Counted from the first letter of the stretch, positions 47,731-59,955 are shown. The stretch is DNA of 64,000 nt from Pyrus communis (GCF_963583255.1 NC_084816.1:6398600-6462599), one strand, 5' to 3'. A program made the numbers and translations. Notes: generated by a model from the sequence alone, not told the origin.

Positions 47731-48404
47731 AATTGTTTTTTTTTTTTTTTTTTTTTGCAGAGATTAAAAAAAAAAACACCAATTCATCACTGGCTCATAC
47801 CTTTGGCCTTGGGATCGATGGCAATCCATCTTTGTATCTTGCCTTTTTGTGCCTCCACCTTTTTCCTATCTTCTAATTACCTTCATCTTCTGGTTGTGGT
47901 CACTCTCACTTTGGTGAGGAGAATCTTTGCGGTTGTGATTGCTCTCTTTGTCGAGACCTTTGTAGCATCTATGGCGTACTGCACAAACTTGAACCATTGA
48001 GTGGCGACTGGCTGAGATGGTGATTTTTATGCTTCTTGTGGTTTTGTGCACATTGCAAAGGACTATGAGGAGGAATTAAACGTTTTTTTTTTGGTAACTC
48101 ATAGCAATGCTTCTTTGTTGATGAATACAATATCATTAAAGGGTGGTGTGGTCTTTTCCTTGTGGTGCCTTTACGGTAGTTCTACAACTTGTAAGGTTGA
48201 ATTAGTCCTTGTGATTGTTAATATTCTTGTTGGTTGTTTGTGGATCCCTTTGGCTAAGGAATTGTATCGTATTCTTGATGATTTGTAATTATGAAGTTGT
48301 GTTTCTTTTGTAGTTTGTGACCTTTTGATTGACGTATGGCATGTCTGCTCTATGTACGCTGTCGATCCTTCTTATTAAAATTTCACTTGATCTAAAAAAA
48401 ACAA
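47731..48404. other. Unrecognised stretch between a T run and an A run
   Basis: Starts with a run of about 22 T plus GCAG and ends near AATTTCACTTGATCTAAAAAA. Open frames of 80 codons (47755-48000 and 48046-48288, +) encode hydrophobic peptides without a known domain. It may be captured sequence of the truncated CACTA element or a retro-inserted fragment. Confidence 0.3.
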
Positions 48405-48855
48405 TAAATTTATCATTATTTTTATGTAACCTTGCATTTGTAAATTTTGACAATTATAATATAACCTTAATTACTTTTCGTTTTCCTATATTCGATCATG
48501 TCATTTTGTTGTACTAGATTTTGTGCGAAAAATTGATAAACTTTGTAGGTCCAAGCATGGTTCACCATCAATATCATCGATATTGTCTCAACTTAACCAT
48601 ATATTACTAGGTCTTAAGTTTTATTACAAAAGGCCTTGGTGATATCAGGGGTAAAAACATTTCATATGTTAATTGTATATTATTTTAGGAGAAATTATGT
48701 TCACATCCTTCTTTTTGTTACTCCATTTATTAAAATCCTATTAATTTTCAATTTTTGATCAAGGTCTTTAGGTATTATTAACATCATTAATTATTTGAAT
48801 AATAAAAAAAAATTATTTTTAAATATATTCCTTTAGTGTTAAAAATGTTACAATT

Positions 48856-49492
48856 TGTCACATCTCGGTTCGGGGCGGATCACTTCCCGGGCCCACTCCA
48901 CTACCGTAACACGATATCGTCCGCTTTAGACTGACCATTCCCTCACGGTTTTGTTTTTGAGAACTCACGAGCAACTTTCCAGTGGGTCACCCATCATGGG
49001 ATTGCTCTAGCCCCCTTCTCGCTTAACTTCGAAGTTCCTAAGGAACCCGAAGCCAGTGAGCTCTCCAAAGACCTCATGCTAGGTAGGGATGGGAATATAC
49101 ATTTAAGGATCACTCCCCTGGGCAATGTGGGATGTCACAATCCACCCCCCTTAGGGGCCCGACGTCCTCGTCGGCACACCATGACCAGGGTTAGGCTCTG
49201 ATACCAATTGTCACATCCCGACCTGGGGCGGATCACTTCCCGAGCATGCTCCACCACCGTAGCACGATATTGTCCACTTTGGGCTTACCATTCCTTCGCG
49301 GTTTTGTTTTTGGGAACTCACGAGCAACTTCACAGTGGGTCACCCATTATGGGATTGCTCTAGCCCCCTTCTCACTTAACTTCGAAGTTCCTACGGAACC
49401 CGAAGCCAGTGAGCTCCCAAAAGGTCTCGTGCTAGGTAGAGATGAGAATATATATTTAAGGATCACTCCCCTGGGCGATGTGGGATGTCACA
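48856..49492 (-). mobile_element. Complete Cassandra TRIM retrotransposon
   Basis: Two 284-bp LTRs (48856-49139 and 49209-49492) with TG..CA ends and a perfect 5-bp TSD CAATT (48851-48855 and 49493-49497). On the minus strand the 69-bp internal part starts ATTGGTATCAGAGCC (initiator Met tRNA primer-binding site) and ends in CTAAGGGGGGTGGAT (polypurine tract). Each LTR has a 5S rRNA-like core (CGAAGTTAAG and ATGGGTGACCC on the minus strand). I count about 33 LTR-LTR mismatches by eye (roughly 88% identity), so the insertion is old. It encodes no protein and depends on other elements for reverse transcriptase. Confidence 0.95.
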
Positions 49493-49999
49493 CAATTAGT
49501 ATATTTATATTTATGGCTAAATTTTTTATCATATATTTTTATTTTTAGTTTGTACCTATTTTTAATTTGCAAATATTTTTTAAGGGGCATTTTGATATAG
49601 GCGCCTCGTTTTTTTAATTTTTTAGACTAAACATACACTCCTTTTGAAAATTTGATCAAGCATTTTCCTAAAATTTTGGTTATTAATTTCAGTTTTGCAC
49701 ATAAGTTTATTTTGTTTAGAATTTTAGTTTTTCAAGACTTTTCCTAAACATTTCGTTTTTTTTTTCTTTTCCTCTTATCCCTATATTTATGCATTTATTA
49801 TCCATCTCTATGCTTTTTTTTTTATTGTTTGTTATAATTTTACTTTTTTTTTTGTGAGTATAGTAGAATATTTATAAATAAAAAAATTGTCAGATTTTAT
49901 TATTTAGAAGACCCAACACATAATAAAGATTTGTTTGATTATATAGCTACATCTAGTTACCTATAATATCGACACATTTAGTTTTATAGTGGATTTGAT

Positions 50000-50335
50000 T
50001 TTTTGTATTTCTCGGTACATTTGGAATGTAAATGTAAAGGGTTATCAGATAGAGGCATTTGGTTTTGTGGTGCATTTGTGACTTTTGGTTCATTTGGTCT
50101 TTTGGTACATTTGGAATCTAAACGTACCAAAAGGGTTATCTGACAGTGGGCACATTTGGTTTATCTGTACATTTGAAATCTAAACGTACCAAAAGGGTTA
50201 CACAACAATGGGTACATTTGGTTTTATGGTACATTTGAACTTTTGGTATATTTGGTTTCTCGGTATATTTGAAATCTAAACGTATCAAAAGTCAATACTT
50301 TTGTTCTCAAATGTACCATAAGTTTTAAGTATATT
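50000..50335. repeat. Minisatellite with TTTGGTACATTTGGA-type units
   Basis: Degenerate units of about 75 bp containing GGTACATTTG, then AATCTAAACGTACCAAAAGG and a G-containing spacer repeat three to four times. The core also reads as an imperfect inverted repeat (GTACC/GGTAC). Confidence 0.7.
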
Positions 50336-51282
50336 TTTTATATATCTATACGTGAAAAAATATGTATTGAAGACTTTTTATTGAGACATTTTTAATAGAA
50401 AGAGAATTTTTTTTTTTAAATACTGATAATAAGGTAATGAGGAATTAGTTAATTAATGTTTTATTTTATTTTATTAGAAAAATGTCATTTAATGTGTAGA
50501 AGGGGATTGACGAAACTAAATTCCTATATTGTAGGAAATTAGTTGCTAAGTTACCTTATGCCTCTATATAAATGCAATTAAATTAATGACATGGAAATTA
50601 AATAAATAGAAAATTATTGAGGTGGCAATTGATCAAAGCACCTTAATGAAATCTTTAAAATAGATGAATGTTTAATCTAACAACTATAGAAAAGATGTAG
50701 GGCATTCTAATTTTCCCATTTTTTAATTTGTACCAATTTTCTTTTCATTTTTAATTTGTACCCATATATTAGTTTCTTTTTGTGCCCATATTTTTTAAAG
50801 TTTTATTTGTGTTTGTACCTATGTGTATACTGTCACGTGACATTGTATATTTAATCAATGATAGAAAAATTACATATGGTATATTTATGTTTTATGCCTA
50901 AACTTTGTATCATATATTTATATTTTTAGTTTGTACCCACTTTTAATTTGCAACATTTTTTTTTTAATTTGTAGTATTTTCTTTTTAGTTTTATTTCGTA
51001 CCCATGTATTAATTTCTTTTAGCACCTATATTTTTTAAAATTCATTTGTACTCATAATTTTTAATCTTTTATCTGTACCCTAATTTATTTATAATGTACC
51101 CATTCTTCTTTATTAATGTACCACTTTGTTATATGTGAAATGTACCAATTTTTTTGTAAAATGTATCAATTTTTTTAACACTATGGATACATTCTTTTGC
51201 CATTTATTATTTCTTATTTTTACATAATTTTTATCCATTTATTCAATCAAAATGTTTGAATTTTTTTTATTGTAACCATTTC

Positions 51283-51590
51283 TAATAGTATTATAATGAG
51301 GGATTTTAAATTTATAGGATTGTAAATCTCATAAAATATCAAACAATTAATGTCAAAACTATAAAAATATAAATATTAATAGTAATATAATGAGGTGTAC
51401 AAAGTCAAGGGACCTTGATCAAACTTTGAATAATATTAATAGTATTATAATGAGGGATTTTAAATTTATAGGATTATAAATCTCATAAAATATCAAACAA
51501 TTAATGTCAAAACTTTAAAAATATAAATATTAATAGTAATATAATGAGGTGTACAAAGTCAAGGGACCTTGATCAAATTTTGAATACTAT
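51283..51590. repeat. 154-bp tandem duplication
   Basis: The two units start TAATAGTATTATAATGAGGG at 51283 and 51437 and end with TCAAGGGACCTTGATCAAA. They differ by only a few substitutions. The duplication lies within repeat R. Confidence 0.9.
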
Positions 51591-51813
51591 TAAGGTTTTA
51601 ATCAAATAATGTTAAGGATTAGGGACCATATCCAAAGTATCTCATTATTTTATTTATGACTGATATGAGATTCTATTTTGGAACATAAATATGGTTACTC
51701 CATAATTTATGTGAGTGTGAATATACAAATGTGACCGAAATAAAATTCTATTGACTAGGTCATATATATCTTAGTCCATCTTTAATGCACGATCAATACT
51801 CAAAATCTGGCCT

Positions 51814-51996
51814 GCGACGCAGTACTACGGTCTAGTGGTATTCCTCTTCACTTGTAAGTGAGAGGTCTTAGGTTCAATTTTCGTCAAAGGTAAATTTAGA
51901 TCACATCATTGCTAGTCTATTATGAGGCTTAGTCTACTTCCCACCTTTTAATATAGAGAATAACGTTTGTTTAAAAATAAAAAAATAATAAAAATA
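51814..51996 (+). mobile_element. tRNA-derived SINE
   Basis: Contains an A-box-like GTCTAGTGGTATTCC and B-box-like TTAGGTTCAATTTTC, then a conserved 3' part ending in GTTTGTTTAAAAATAAAA. TSD ACTCAAAATCTGGCCT / ACTCAAAATCTGACCT (51798-51813 and 51997-52012, one mismatch). Same family as 39177-39350. Confidence 0.9.
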
Positions 51997-52106
51997 ACTC
52001 AAAATCTGACCTATATGAGGCTTAGTCTACTTCCCACCTTTTAATATAGAGAATAACGTTTGTTTAAAAATAAAAAAATAATAAAAATAACTCAAAATCT
52101 GACCTT
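51921..52106. repeat. 93-bp tandem duplication of the SINE tail
   Basis: Unit starting TATGAGGCTTAGTCTACTTC at 51921 and again at 52014, including the SINE 3' tail and the right TSD. The second TSD-like string therefore occurs again near 52090. Confidence 0.92.
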
Positions 52107-52680
52107 TATCTAAGATCCAAACATATACCCGCATGAGTTTGACTCAAAATTCAAATGGTGAACCTGCATGGAAGAAAGGAAAGAGAATCTAATTAAGTCC
52201 CACCATCCCTAAAATTCCTAAACATTTGAATCATGGCTTAGAGCAAAATTTAAAATAATTGCTACAAGTCTTATCCGGCATTATCTATAAACTTAAATTA
52301 AGAACTTGGAAATTAAAATTTAGGTTTAAGTTTAACACTGAAATGTGCATGATGATTATATTCCTTGGAGATGATACAAGCCTATAAACTATAACGAAGC
52401 CTTTCATCACTACACATGCAACTCTGACAGCAAATGGAGAGATGCTACTACACAGTTAGCATCGTACCGATATTACTTAGCTGGGTTGCTTTATAGACTA
52501 GCTAGGAGCCTAGCTAGGAGCCGTGGCTAGCCATACGAGAAAATAACTAGCACAACCGCAAAGTTACAACTGAACTGACCTCTGCCACCAAAAGATTAAA
52601 GCAGCTCTTTTTCGATCATGCATCAGCACAGCTTTAATCTGATCAAAAGAATGATCTGGACTGATCACCTACCACTGCTT
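52107..52680. other. Intergenic, nothing recognised
   Basis: No recognised gene or element. Confidence 0.4.
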
Positions 52681-52682
52681 CA

Positions 52683-52824
52683 CAACACATGATGATCGAC
52701 CAAAAATATACATCTCCGGATATAGAGATGTGTGTGTGTGTACGTGTGTGTGTCAACACATGAGGATCGACCAAAAATATACATCTCCGGATATAGAGAT
52801 GTGTGTGTGTGTGTTTGTCTCGAT
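52683..52824. repeat. 71-bp tandem duplication with GT runs
   Basis: Two units starting CAACACATGA at 52683 and 52754. Each contains GATCGACCAAAAATATACAT, then CTCCGGATATAGAGATG and a (TG)n run. Confidence 0.92.
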
Positions 52825-54401
52825 GCCGACAAAAAATAGTAAAATTTGAAACGAGGTTTAGTCTAGCCAAGACTGCATGCTGAGATTAGGATGAGAGAAT
52901 TTAATTCACTTTAGTAACAGGCAGAAAAACAACTACTGAACTGTTAAACTTGTTAAGTAATTTGTTCCTAAAGGAAAAATGTATGGGTTGGTTTAAGCAT
53001 TTACGTTTTTTTTTTTTTTTTTTGCTTACAATACGTTTTTAACATTGGTTGCAACTCTTACACGATTTTTTATAGGACAAGAATTCAAACTCTAGAGTAA
53101 TTCAAACAACCAGCTACCTTTTAGTGAAATTTTTCTTCCTAAAATGAGCAAAAGTCCCAAATTTGAATCCACCCTATTGTTAATGCTCAAAATTATGAGG
53201 TTAACAATGACTAGTGTGGTCGTGTGATTGGTTCTTGGTAGGCTCAAGATTGCAATGTTAAGAATTGAACAACAAAGTTTTAAGTGGTTTACTCCTCAAA
53301 ATTAGGTTACGTCCACTGAGTCATTCATATATCTTGACCGAAAACTAACAGATAGCGCTCGGCACAAACTAATTTCTTTTTTTCTCTCTTTTTTTCCTAC
53401 TCGTCCTCCTTCTGTAGGCCTTCAATATGCCCCAAGTCCCTGGGCTAGAGTCTTCCACCACCTTTGCATGTAATGCGACGAATAGACTTAACCTGCTAGC
53501 TTCCCCTCCATCCTTTAATCCACATGCAAGTGGCGATGAAGTGACATTCGCTCAGGTCCACTTGCATGTTTTCTTGGAACAACGCGTACCAAGTGCCTTG
53601 CTCAGTCTTTGAATTTGTGGGAAATCAACACCCGAGTTTGGATCAACCTTTATGTCCCTTCGTAAGCTCTTGTTAAGAGAAACACTTCAGTTTGGATGTT
53701 ACGTCAATTGGACATCACAGCAGAAGCAGGAAAGCGATAGAAAACGTAGTTTTAGAGCCTCGAATAAAGCATGAAGTGTTCAAGCTTTGATTCAGGGAGA
53801 CTGGTTTTCTAGAGTCTTGACAATTCCGCTAAAGCATGGTGATTAAGACAGAATAAACCACTTTTAACCCATATCTACACTACCGTCACACCGAAAAATT
53901 ACTCATCTTGCACTCTCATCCGCCAACCAATTCCATTACCAATTCTCGCTGTTTCTGATAACTAGAAGAACACACAAGAAGAACAGAAGAAAACATCAAA
54001 CCGCAGCAGGAACACAACCCACGTATGTCAAATTAGCACAGGTGGGTGCTCGATCGTGCTATGATCATCACAATGCACCCACATGAGAATGTTGCGCTAA
54101 TTCAGCTCATGTTGGTAACAGCATTTATTAAAAAATAAAGATAAATTAAACCTTCATTCTACCGAGGCAAAGAATTAGGTTTACAAATTAATGGAAATTT
54201 TCCTAAAACCGAATTAAGCTGCAACAGAAATTTTCAAAAATATTATGTCCAGAACTTCCCATACCTATTGAATCAAACAGGGAAATTATACGTGAACATT
54301 CTCTGGTGTTGCAATAGAAACAATCTCCATGCTAAGCCTCTGTTACTGATGACTCCAAATAATCATGCATCAATTTAAACGATGTCCCCTGCAAAACCAA
54401 A
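52825..54401. other. Region downstream of the mS37 gene, no gene recognised
   Basis: Only short ORFs (for example 53427-53612, +) without domains. The 3' UTR of mS37 should lie in the last few hundred bases. Confidence 0.4.
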
Positions 54402-54759
54402 CTACTTCCGTCCCCTACTCAGCCTCTGCAAGTGATAATTGATGCTTCCCATTGACTTTCGGTTTTTGTTGCTCTGTAGCGAAAGAGTCAGGTGCATTAG
54501 GATAGACTTCAAGCAATGAAAAGAATAGAGCGAAAAACGGAAAACAAAATGGAGATGCATGATCAAAGGAGAACAACAGAAAATCTACCTGAGCCTCCAT
54601 ACAAGTACCCAAAAGTTCCTTCTGCTTTACACACTTATCATCACAGAGCTGGTTAGTAGCCATGCAGTTGAGAAATGCTATCATTTCCTTCATGCAAGGT
54701 TTGTGAAAAGTCCCAAATTTCTTTGGATTTATATACACCGTACCAACTTTCCGACCCAT
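54402..54759 (-). CDS. Mitochondrial small ribosomal subunit protein mS37 (MRP10/CHCHD1-type)
   Basis: Two coding exons, 54589-54759 (57 codons) and 54402-54473 (23 codons plus TAG), joined in phase 0 over a GT..AG intron, giving 80 aa, the normal plant length. The protein begins MGRKVGTVYINPKKFG, has a twin CX9C (CHCH) motif at Cys22-x9-Cys32 and Cys43-x9-Cys53, and ends SINYHLQRLSRGRK, all typical of plant mS37. CHCH proteins of this kind are imported and oxidised in the mitochondrial intermembrane space pathway; mS37 then joins the small mitoribosomal subunit. An intron with an in-frame continuation makes the first exon look like a 114-codon ORF, but the splice-joined version restores the conserved C-terminus. 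Confidence 0.92.
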
Positions 54760-54775
54760 TCTATAACTAACACCT

Positions 54776-56150
54776 GTCCAAGCAAGAAACTGTTAGGTTC
54801 ACTCAAATCTTGGAAGAAGAATCTGAAAATTCCAGTAGCAATTAAATCGAATAAATCATGGGGAAAGCTGCCATGAACATGACCACAACCATTGCTTTTA
54901 TTTAAGTTAACACGACTACTTTCCCCAAGGTGGAAGGCTCATGTAAGGTCTTATCCAGGAGAGAACCTGAAAATCTGGGTTCACAAAGTTACACAAACAT
55001 TTTACATAAAGTGGCAAATGCTGTAACCCCTTGCAGTTCAACTAATGACCCAAAAATGCCGCATAAAACCCAATTTTTTGCTCAGAATTCCAGTCTGCAG
55101 TCCAAACAACTGTCTCGTCCAAAGACGGTTGTTGTAATCGGGGTGAATAGGTTACCCACGCCCTGTGACATAGGCTCCTAGCTGTTTTAATTCTATAGGT
55201 AAAGACTAAAGACCGAATAATGATGGTCCTGAAAGTCCTTCTAGAATTACTTACTGGTTTACAAGTATGCACATTCATCATATGCTTTTTCCCACTGCAC
55301 CTTACAAAAGATTCGAATTGAAAATAGTAAAATAAAATTAAAACAGCGAAGCCCTGAAAGAACTGTATTCAATGGATGAAACGCACCCATCATTGTAAAA
55401 TTCTTTATGCGACCAGTTCCACCATAACAGAAACAAGCGAGCTCACAAACTTTGACAGAGCAAAATTATAAAGCTTGAAATTAATAATATACACTCTCTC
55501 AAACTATCAAAACAATTGCAATTCAATGTTACAAAGCTCGAAAATCAAGACGCGGCACAATCAAATCTTCATTCGATCATCAGCAAGCCCAAAAATGGTA
55601 CACAGGTATCGGATTCAAAACAGTAATGAACAAAAACCCAGTTTGCACAGTAAATGAGCAAGAACAAATTAACCAATTGCAGCATAAATCAGCGAGCGTA
55701 AACTAACCCACTTGCACCGTAAACCAGCTAATAACAAATTATCCCAGCAAGAACATATTAATTCAGTCTAAGTGTTAAACAGCAATCACAAAATTGACCC
55801 AGTTGCAGTGAAAACAAAAGAATGAGCACTAGATGCAAAATGCTAATTACATTCAATTAAATTAACAAACTTTACATTTTCCCCCAATTTTCACGACCTA
55901 GAACACCCTTTGGATCAAAATCAAGTAAAAAGTAAATAACAAACCCAATTCTACAAACACAGAAACGAAAGCATGACAAGTAGAGAAGAAGAAATGGAGG
56001 AAGGGAAGAGTAAATTACCGAATTGGTGGCTTTAACCGCGGAGAATGGCCACTCTAGGGCTTGCTGCTCTTTCGAATTTTTCTTTAATTTTCTCCTGGTG
56101 ATTGATTTCCAGAGAGAACGCCGAAGTTGATCGCAAATGGGACGGAGAGC
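54776..56150 (-). promoter_or_regulatory. 5' UTR intron and first non-coding exon of mS37
   Basis: On the minus strand a plausible leader exon (about 56150 to 56019) ends CACCAATTCG before GTAATTTA. A plausible acceptor TTGGACAG lies 15-20 bp before the ATG at 54759, defining an intron of about 1.24 kb. Leader introns of this kind often enhance expression in plants. The exact start is not determinable. Confidence 0.55.
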
Positions 56151-56905
56151 AAAAGGTCCTAAATTGATTTGGGACTGGACAATTGGCCCAAATTGAGTAG
56201 CCCCGATTCAACTCGGGCTTGGATAATTGGCTTTGGGCTGGCCTTATTAAAATAGACAGATGAAATTAACAAAAATTAAAAAAAAAAAAAATTAAACTAT
56301 GAGTCTCGTTCTCTCGGTCTCCAAACAAAAACTTTATTGTCACCCGGTATAGGTATGTTGCCTCAATTGTCTTTGTGGCAGATATGTATTTGTGTGGTGC
56401 TTGTGTTAGTTGTGGTCCGGGAAGGGTTTTACTCTATGTCTGTTTGTGCAAATTCTTTCCATATCAATGTATTAGTCATTAGAGAATACGTATCCATGTG
56501 AACACTCATGTAACTAGTAACGTTCATCAATTGCTATAACTTCTTGTAAAATAACCATTTTAATCTCAATCCTTTATATCAAATTTAAGAGTGAGTGATC
56601 ATGTTTTACCTGATCACTTGGTGCATGAGAGCATTCTTATCTTCTCACTTTCATTTGAAGCATTTTCATTAGGTAGAAAATAAAATGGATTTTAACAAGA
56701 GTTCGTTGGAGAAGTAATAATTCGTGTAGCCGTTGAACGTAATACGTGAATAATGAACTTTGATACTATGTTATAATTGAGTTTAAATGCTCTTCGTATA
56801 TCTACCACAATTATTTATGCCCATCTAAAATTGACAACCAAGAAAAAATAAGAACATTACGAGTGGACATGCAACAATTTTTTAATTTCTCCGATAAAAC
56901 CCTTG
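56151..56905. other. Intergenic upstream of mS37
   Basis: AT-rich. No gene or repeat recognised. Confidence 0.4.
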
Positions 56906-57811
56906 GGGGGGCGTTTGTTACACCTCCTTAGGAGGGACTGGCTTGGACTAGCTTAAATAAGACTATAATCCTATGTTTGGTAAGGTTCTGGACTAGAATA
57001 AGTGGGACTTGCCTCGACTACAAGGCATTTTGCCCTTCGCTAAACCTTGTTAGCTAGTCCCCTGCTTTCACTTGGTATGAAGCAGGACTACGGAAACGAG
57101 GCGAACATCCAATTCCAGTTCATGGGGTCCGCTTCTTTTTCTGCATCACTGTCATCGTGGCCATGTCGTGGTGCTTGGAATCAAGAAATTGGCTTTTTGA
57201 GAATTGGAGGAGTTCTCAGGAGGGTTGGGTCTTGGAATTGAGAAGGCTGAGATTTTTTTTATTTGATTTGGGGATTTTGAAAATCGGAGGGCTGAGACCT
57301 CCAAACCACGAACTCACCCCCATCTTCCAGATATGCTCACGGATTTCAAGTGCAAAGGAGAAGGATGGAAGATTTGAATGTTGATTGTGAAAAGCGTCTA
57401 GTATGCAAACCAGATCTTGATTGTATAAAGGCTCTACATTTTGACAGCGAGGTAATTTGGATTCCAATACCCCAATACAAATTCTCTTAATCGATGAAGA
57501 AAATTAAGAGATTGATGCAGGATTTGACAGAGAGAGAATGATGGGGAAGAGATAAACGATGAAGGATATAGGAAGGAAAGGAAAGAAAATGGTCTTGGTT
57601 CCATTCATCTCCAGACTTCACCCTTTTATTATTAATTTTTGTTTAATTTTCAAGTGAATTAAAAATTGCCAAAAAATTATAGTATGTGATTTAGTCCGAT
57701 ATTGCACCAAACGGTTCACTAAGTTAGTCCAGCTTAGTCTAGTCCAAGCCAGTCCAGCTTAGTTCCTGAAGTTAATCCAGTTCGAGATAATTCGGTGCAA
57801 TAAATGCACCC
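56906..57811. mobile_element. PIF/Harbinger- or hAT-like non-autonomous element
   Basis: Left end GGGGGGCGTTTGTTACACC and right end (reverse strand) GGGTGCATTTATTGCACC are inverted. The internal edges carry repeated AGTCCAGCTTAGTC-type motifs on the right and GACTGGCTTGGACTAGC on the left. Possible 3-bp TSD TTG (56903-56905 and 57812-57814). The interior contains GC-richer, gene-like sequence (57060-57400) but no recognised domain. Confidence 0.55.
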
Positions 57812-58139
57812 TTGAAGTGTTTTCTTTTTATAAAAAAATTATAGTTGTGGACTTTTTTTGAATTTCGTATTAAATTTTTTGATGCGTACTCTCAGTACAC
57901 CACACGCAAGAGTTCCTCTAAGAGCTGCTGCATGTGTTATGAAAAGTCAAAAGGAGAAAATTGAAATCCTCTCCATTGTATGGAACAAAGGTAACAACTT
58001 ACCGTTAGCAATCAAAGCCAACATTGCAAAAAGCGAAGGAAGCTAAAAATCATGTCAGATACTATAAATCGATGTCCTCCTACTATTACGGCGGGCAGCG
58101 TATACGCAATTGGGCACACGGAAATTCCTATGATCGTTG

Positions 58140-58515
58140 CAGTGGTGGAGCCAATGTGGTGGTATGGTCGTCTATGACCTTAATAATTTTAAAAACTCTA
58201 TGTATATTTGTACATATATTATATTTGACTCTATAAACAGTTAGGACAAACTAAATTACAATCTTCTCTCATCTTGTGTGAAACTCTATTGTGCGCACCA
58301 AATGCTCGATGAATGCCTAAGTTGACTAGTATTAACAGTTTTCAATATTACACCATAGTTTCCTATAGCCATCCTCTACAAGCCTATACCGATCACCAAT
58401 GTTGGCAAGAATCAATAAGTTCCTACCAGGTGCTCAACGAAATTGTCCAATAATTTTTTTTTTTTTTTTTGTCAAAATTATGGCCCTGTTAGTTGAAAAT
58501 CTTGGATCCACCACT
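58140..58515. mobile_element. MITE-like element
   Basis: Ends CAGTGGTGGAGCCA (left) and, on the reverse strand, AGTGGTGGATCCA (right). TSD not resolved. A long T run near 58455 interrupts it. Confidence 0.4.
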
Positions 58516-58812
58516 AAACCCTTGATTATTTTTTTTTTTTTTTAATTCCTAAATATTCAACACTCAATCAAGTTGATGGATGATGAGCGAGGGAAACAAA
58601 AAAGAAAAGTTGGTGGGTATATGGACCCTTCTCAATATCCAAAGTACCAACAGCACTCCACTAATTTGCACCAAACAAGCAACTAATCAAGTTGTTTTCT
58701 TCATCCTCCTTGATTGCCAATTGTCCATAATTCAAATTGCTTTAGCTTGAAGGCGTGTCATGGTTAGAAATCAGTCATTTCATCAGTAATTATTAATTAT
58801 CTAATCTCTCAA

Positions 58813-59369
58813 AGTATCTCCAATGTTATCCTTAAAATTGTTCCTACTACATATACGTTCTGATATCCTCCAATGGGCCAAAAATGGAGTCCCTATAGCA
58901 TAGGGACTCGCCGAAGTACTAAAAAAAAAATCTCATGTATAGGGGTGTTGTAGGAACTCTCAATGGGGAGGGGTCCCTAATCTTTTTGAGTTGGGTGATG
59001 TCCCCACCACGTGAAGAAGGTGTGAAGCTGTTGTGCAACTACAAAGAACGCACCCAACACGCGCGAATACTTCTTACTCGCATTTGTCAGGGGTGGCCCT
59101 CGCTGCTTTGTTCTTTTGCTTATTGATAGGAAATCAACGGTCATGATAGGTTTTTTTTTTTTTTTTTTTTTTAACTATTTAGATCAACGAATGTGAAATT
59201 AACAATAGTTTTTATTTTTTTAGTCCCTACATTTAAGAATTCTACTATAACAACCTCCCATGGGAAACAATATTCCTCTAAGGACCTAAATATTCTCTTA
59301 AAACTTGTAAAAGAGTCCTCAAGAGTGGTGGTAGAGACCCTAAATTAGGGTCTACCATTGGAGATACTC
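58813..59369. mobile_element. MITE-like element with inverted ends
   Basis: Left AGTATCTCCAATGTTA and right TACCATTGGAGATACT are inverted repeats. Further inverted pairs (TAGGGACTC..; GAGACCCTAAATTAGGG) lie inside. TSD is uncertain (flanking CAA/TAA). Confidence 0.55.
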
Positions 59370-59945
59370 TTAAGGATTGAGGGTTGAAAGAATTAGAATA
59401 TCTAATTTAAAATCAACTGGGAATGCTCCAAATGTTAAAAAAAAAAAAAAAAAAAGTTTACTTTTATGCATTACTATGTTTTCGACGTGATATCCTCTCA
59501 CTACATGTAATTTTTTGATAATATGTTTACTTACAATAAATGAGAATTGAAATCCTATTGAATCATTTGTGCTTACTTATATGATGAGTGTGAAGCCAAA
59601 AATAATCATAAGACGACACGTGGATTTTTGAATAGAAGAGGACAAAAATACCTTGGAGGCATACCGGGATCTCTACCCGCAAGCAGCAAGCAAACATCCA
59701 TCAACCAAGTCAAAAGTGCCCAAAATAGGTAACAAATTCAAAACTATTTCATCCACCCTCATCCTATATTCTCCACAAGGTAATTATTCCATAACCCCCA
59801 AAACATTTCTTTTAAATTGTGTTAATCAGTCAATTAATGGATTTATTACCTAATTAATATATTAATGCCTAATGAACTACAAATTACACCCAAAAAATAC
59901 CACAAATGGCAGGTCCCTATTCTCCTAATAGGGCAGGCCATATCC

Positions 59946-59955
59946 CTATAAATAG
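59946..59955 (+). promoter_or_regulatory. TATA-like box in 5' LTR
   Basis: CTATAAATAG, repeated at the same place in the 3' LTR (63413-63422), fits the element's RNA polymerase II promoter. Confidence 0.6.

Larger units (their letters stand above)
48690..51650. repeat. AT-rich repeat R, long copy with insertions
   Basis: Shares its start with 25500-26880 (TACTCCATTTATTAAAA, CAATTTTTGATCAAGGTC) and its end with 1-130. It is interrupted by Cassandra (48856-49492) and by a segment of about 1.1 kb (49580-50710) that splits the TTTAATTTG(C/T)A..-type units. The remaining part (50710-51240) is a run of degenerate units on the theme AATTTGTACCCAT. Confidence 0.6.

Noticed and set aside
54415..54588. 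mS37 read through as a single 114-codon ORF
   Set aside because: Residues after CMEAQ are intronic; the spliced form restores the conserved SINYHLQRLSRGRK end in another frame.
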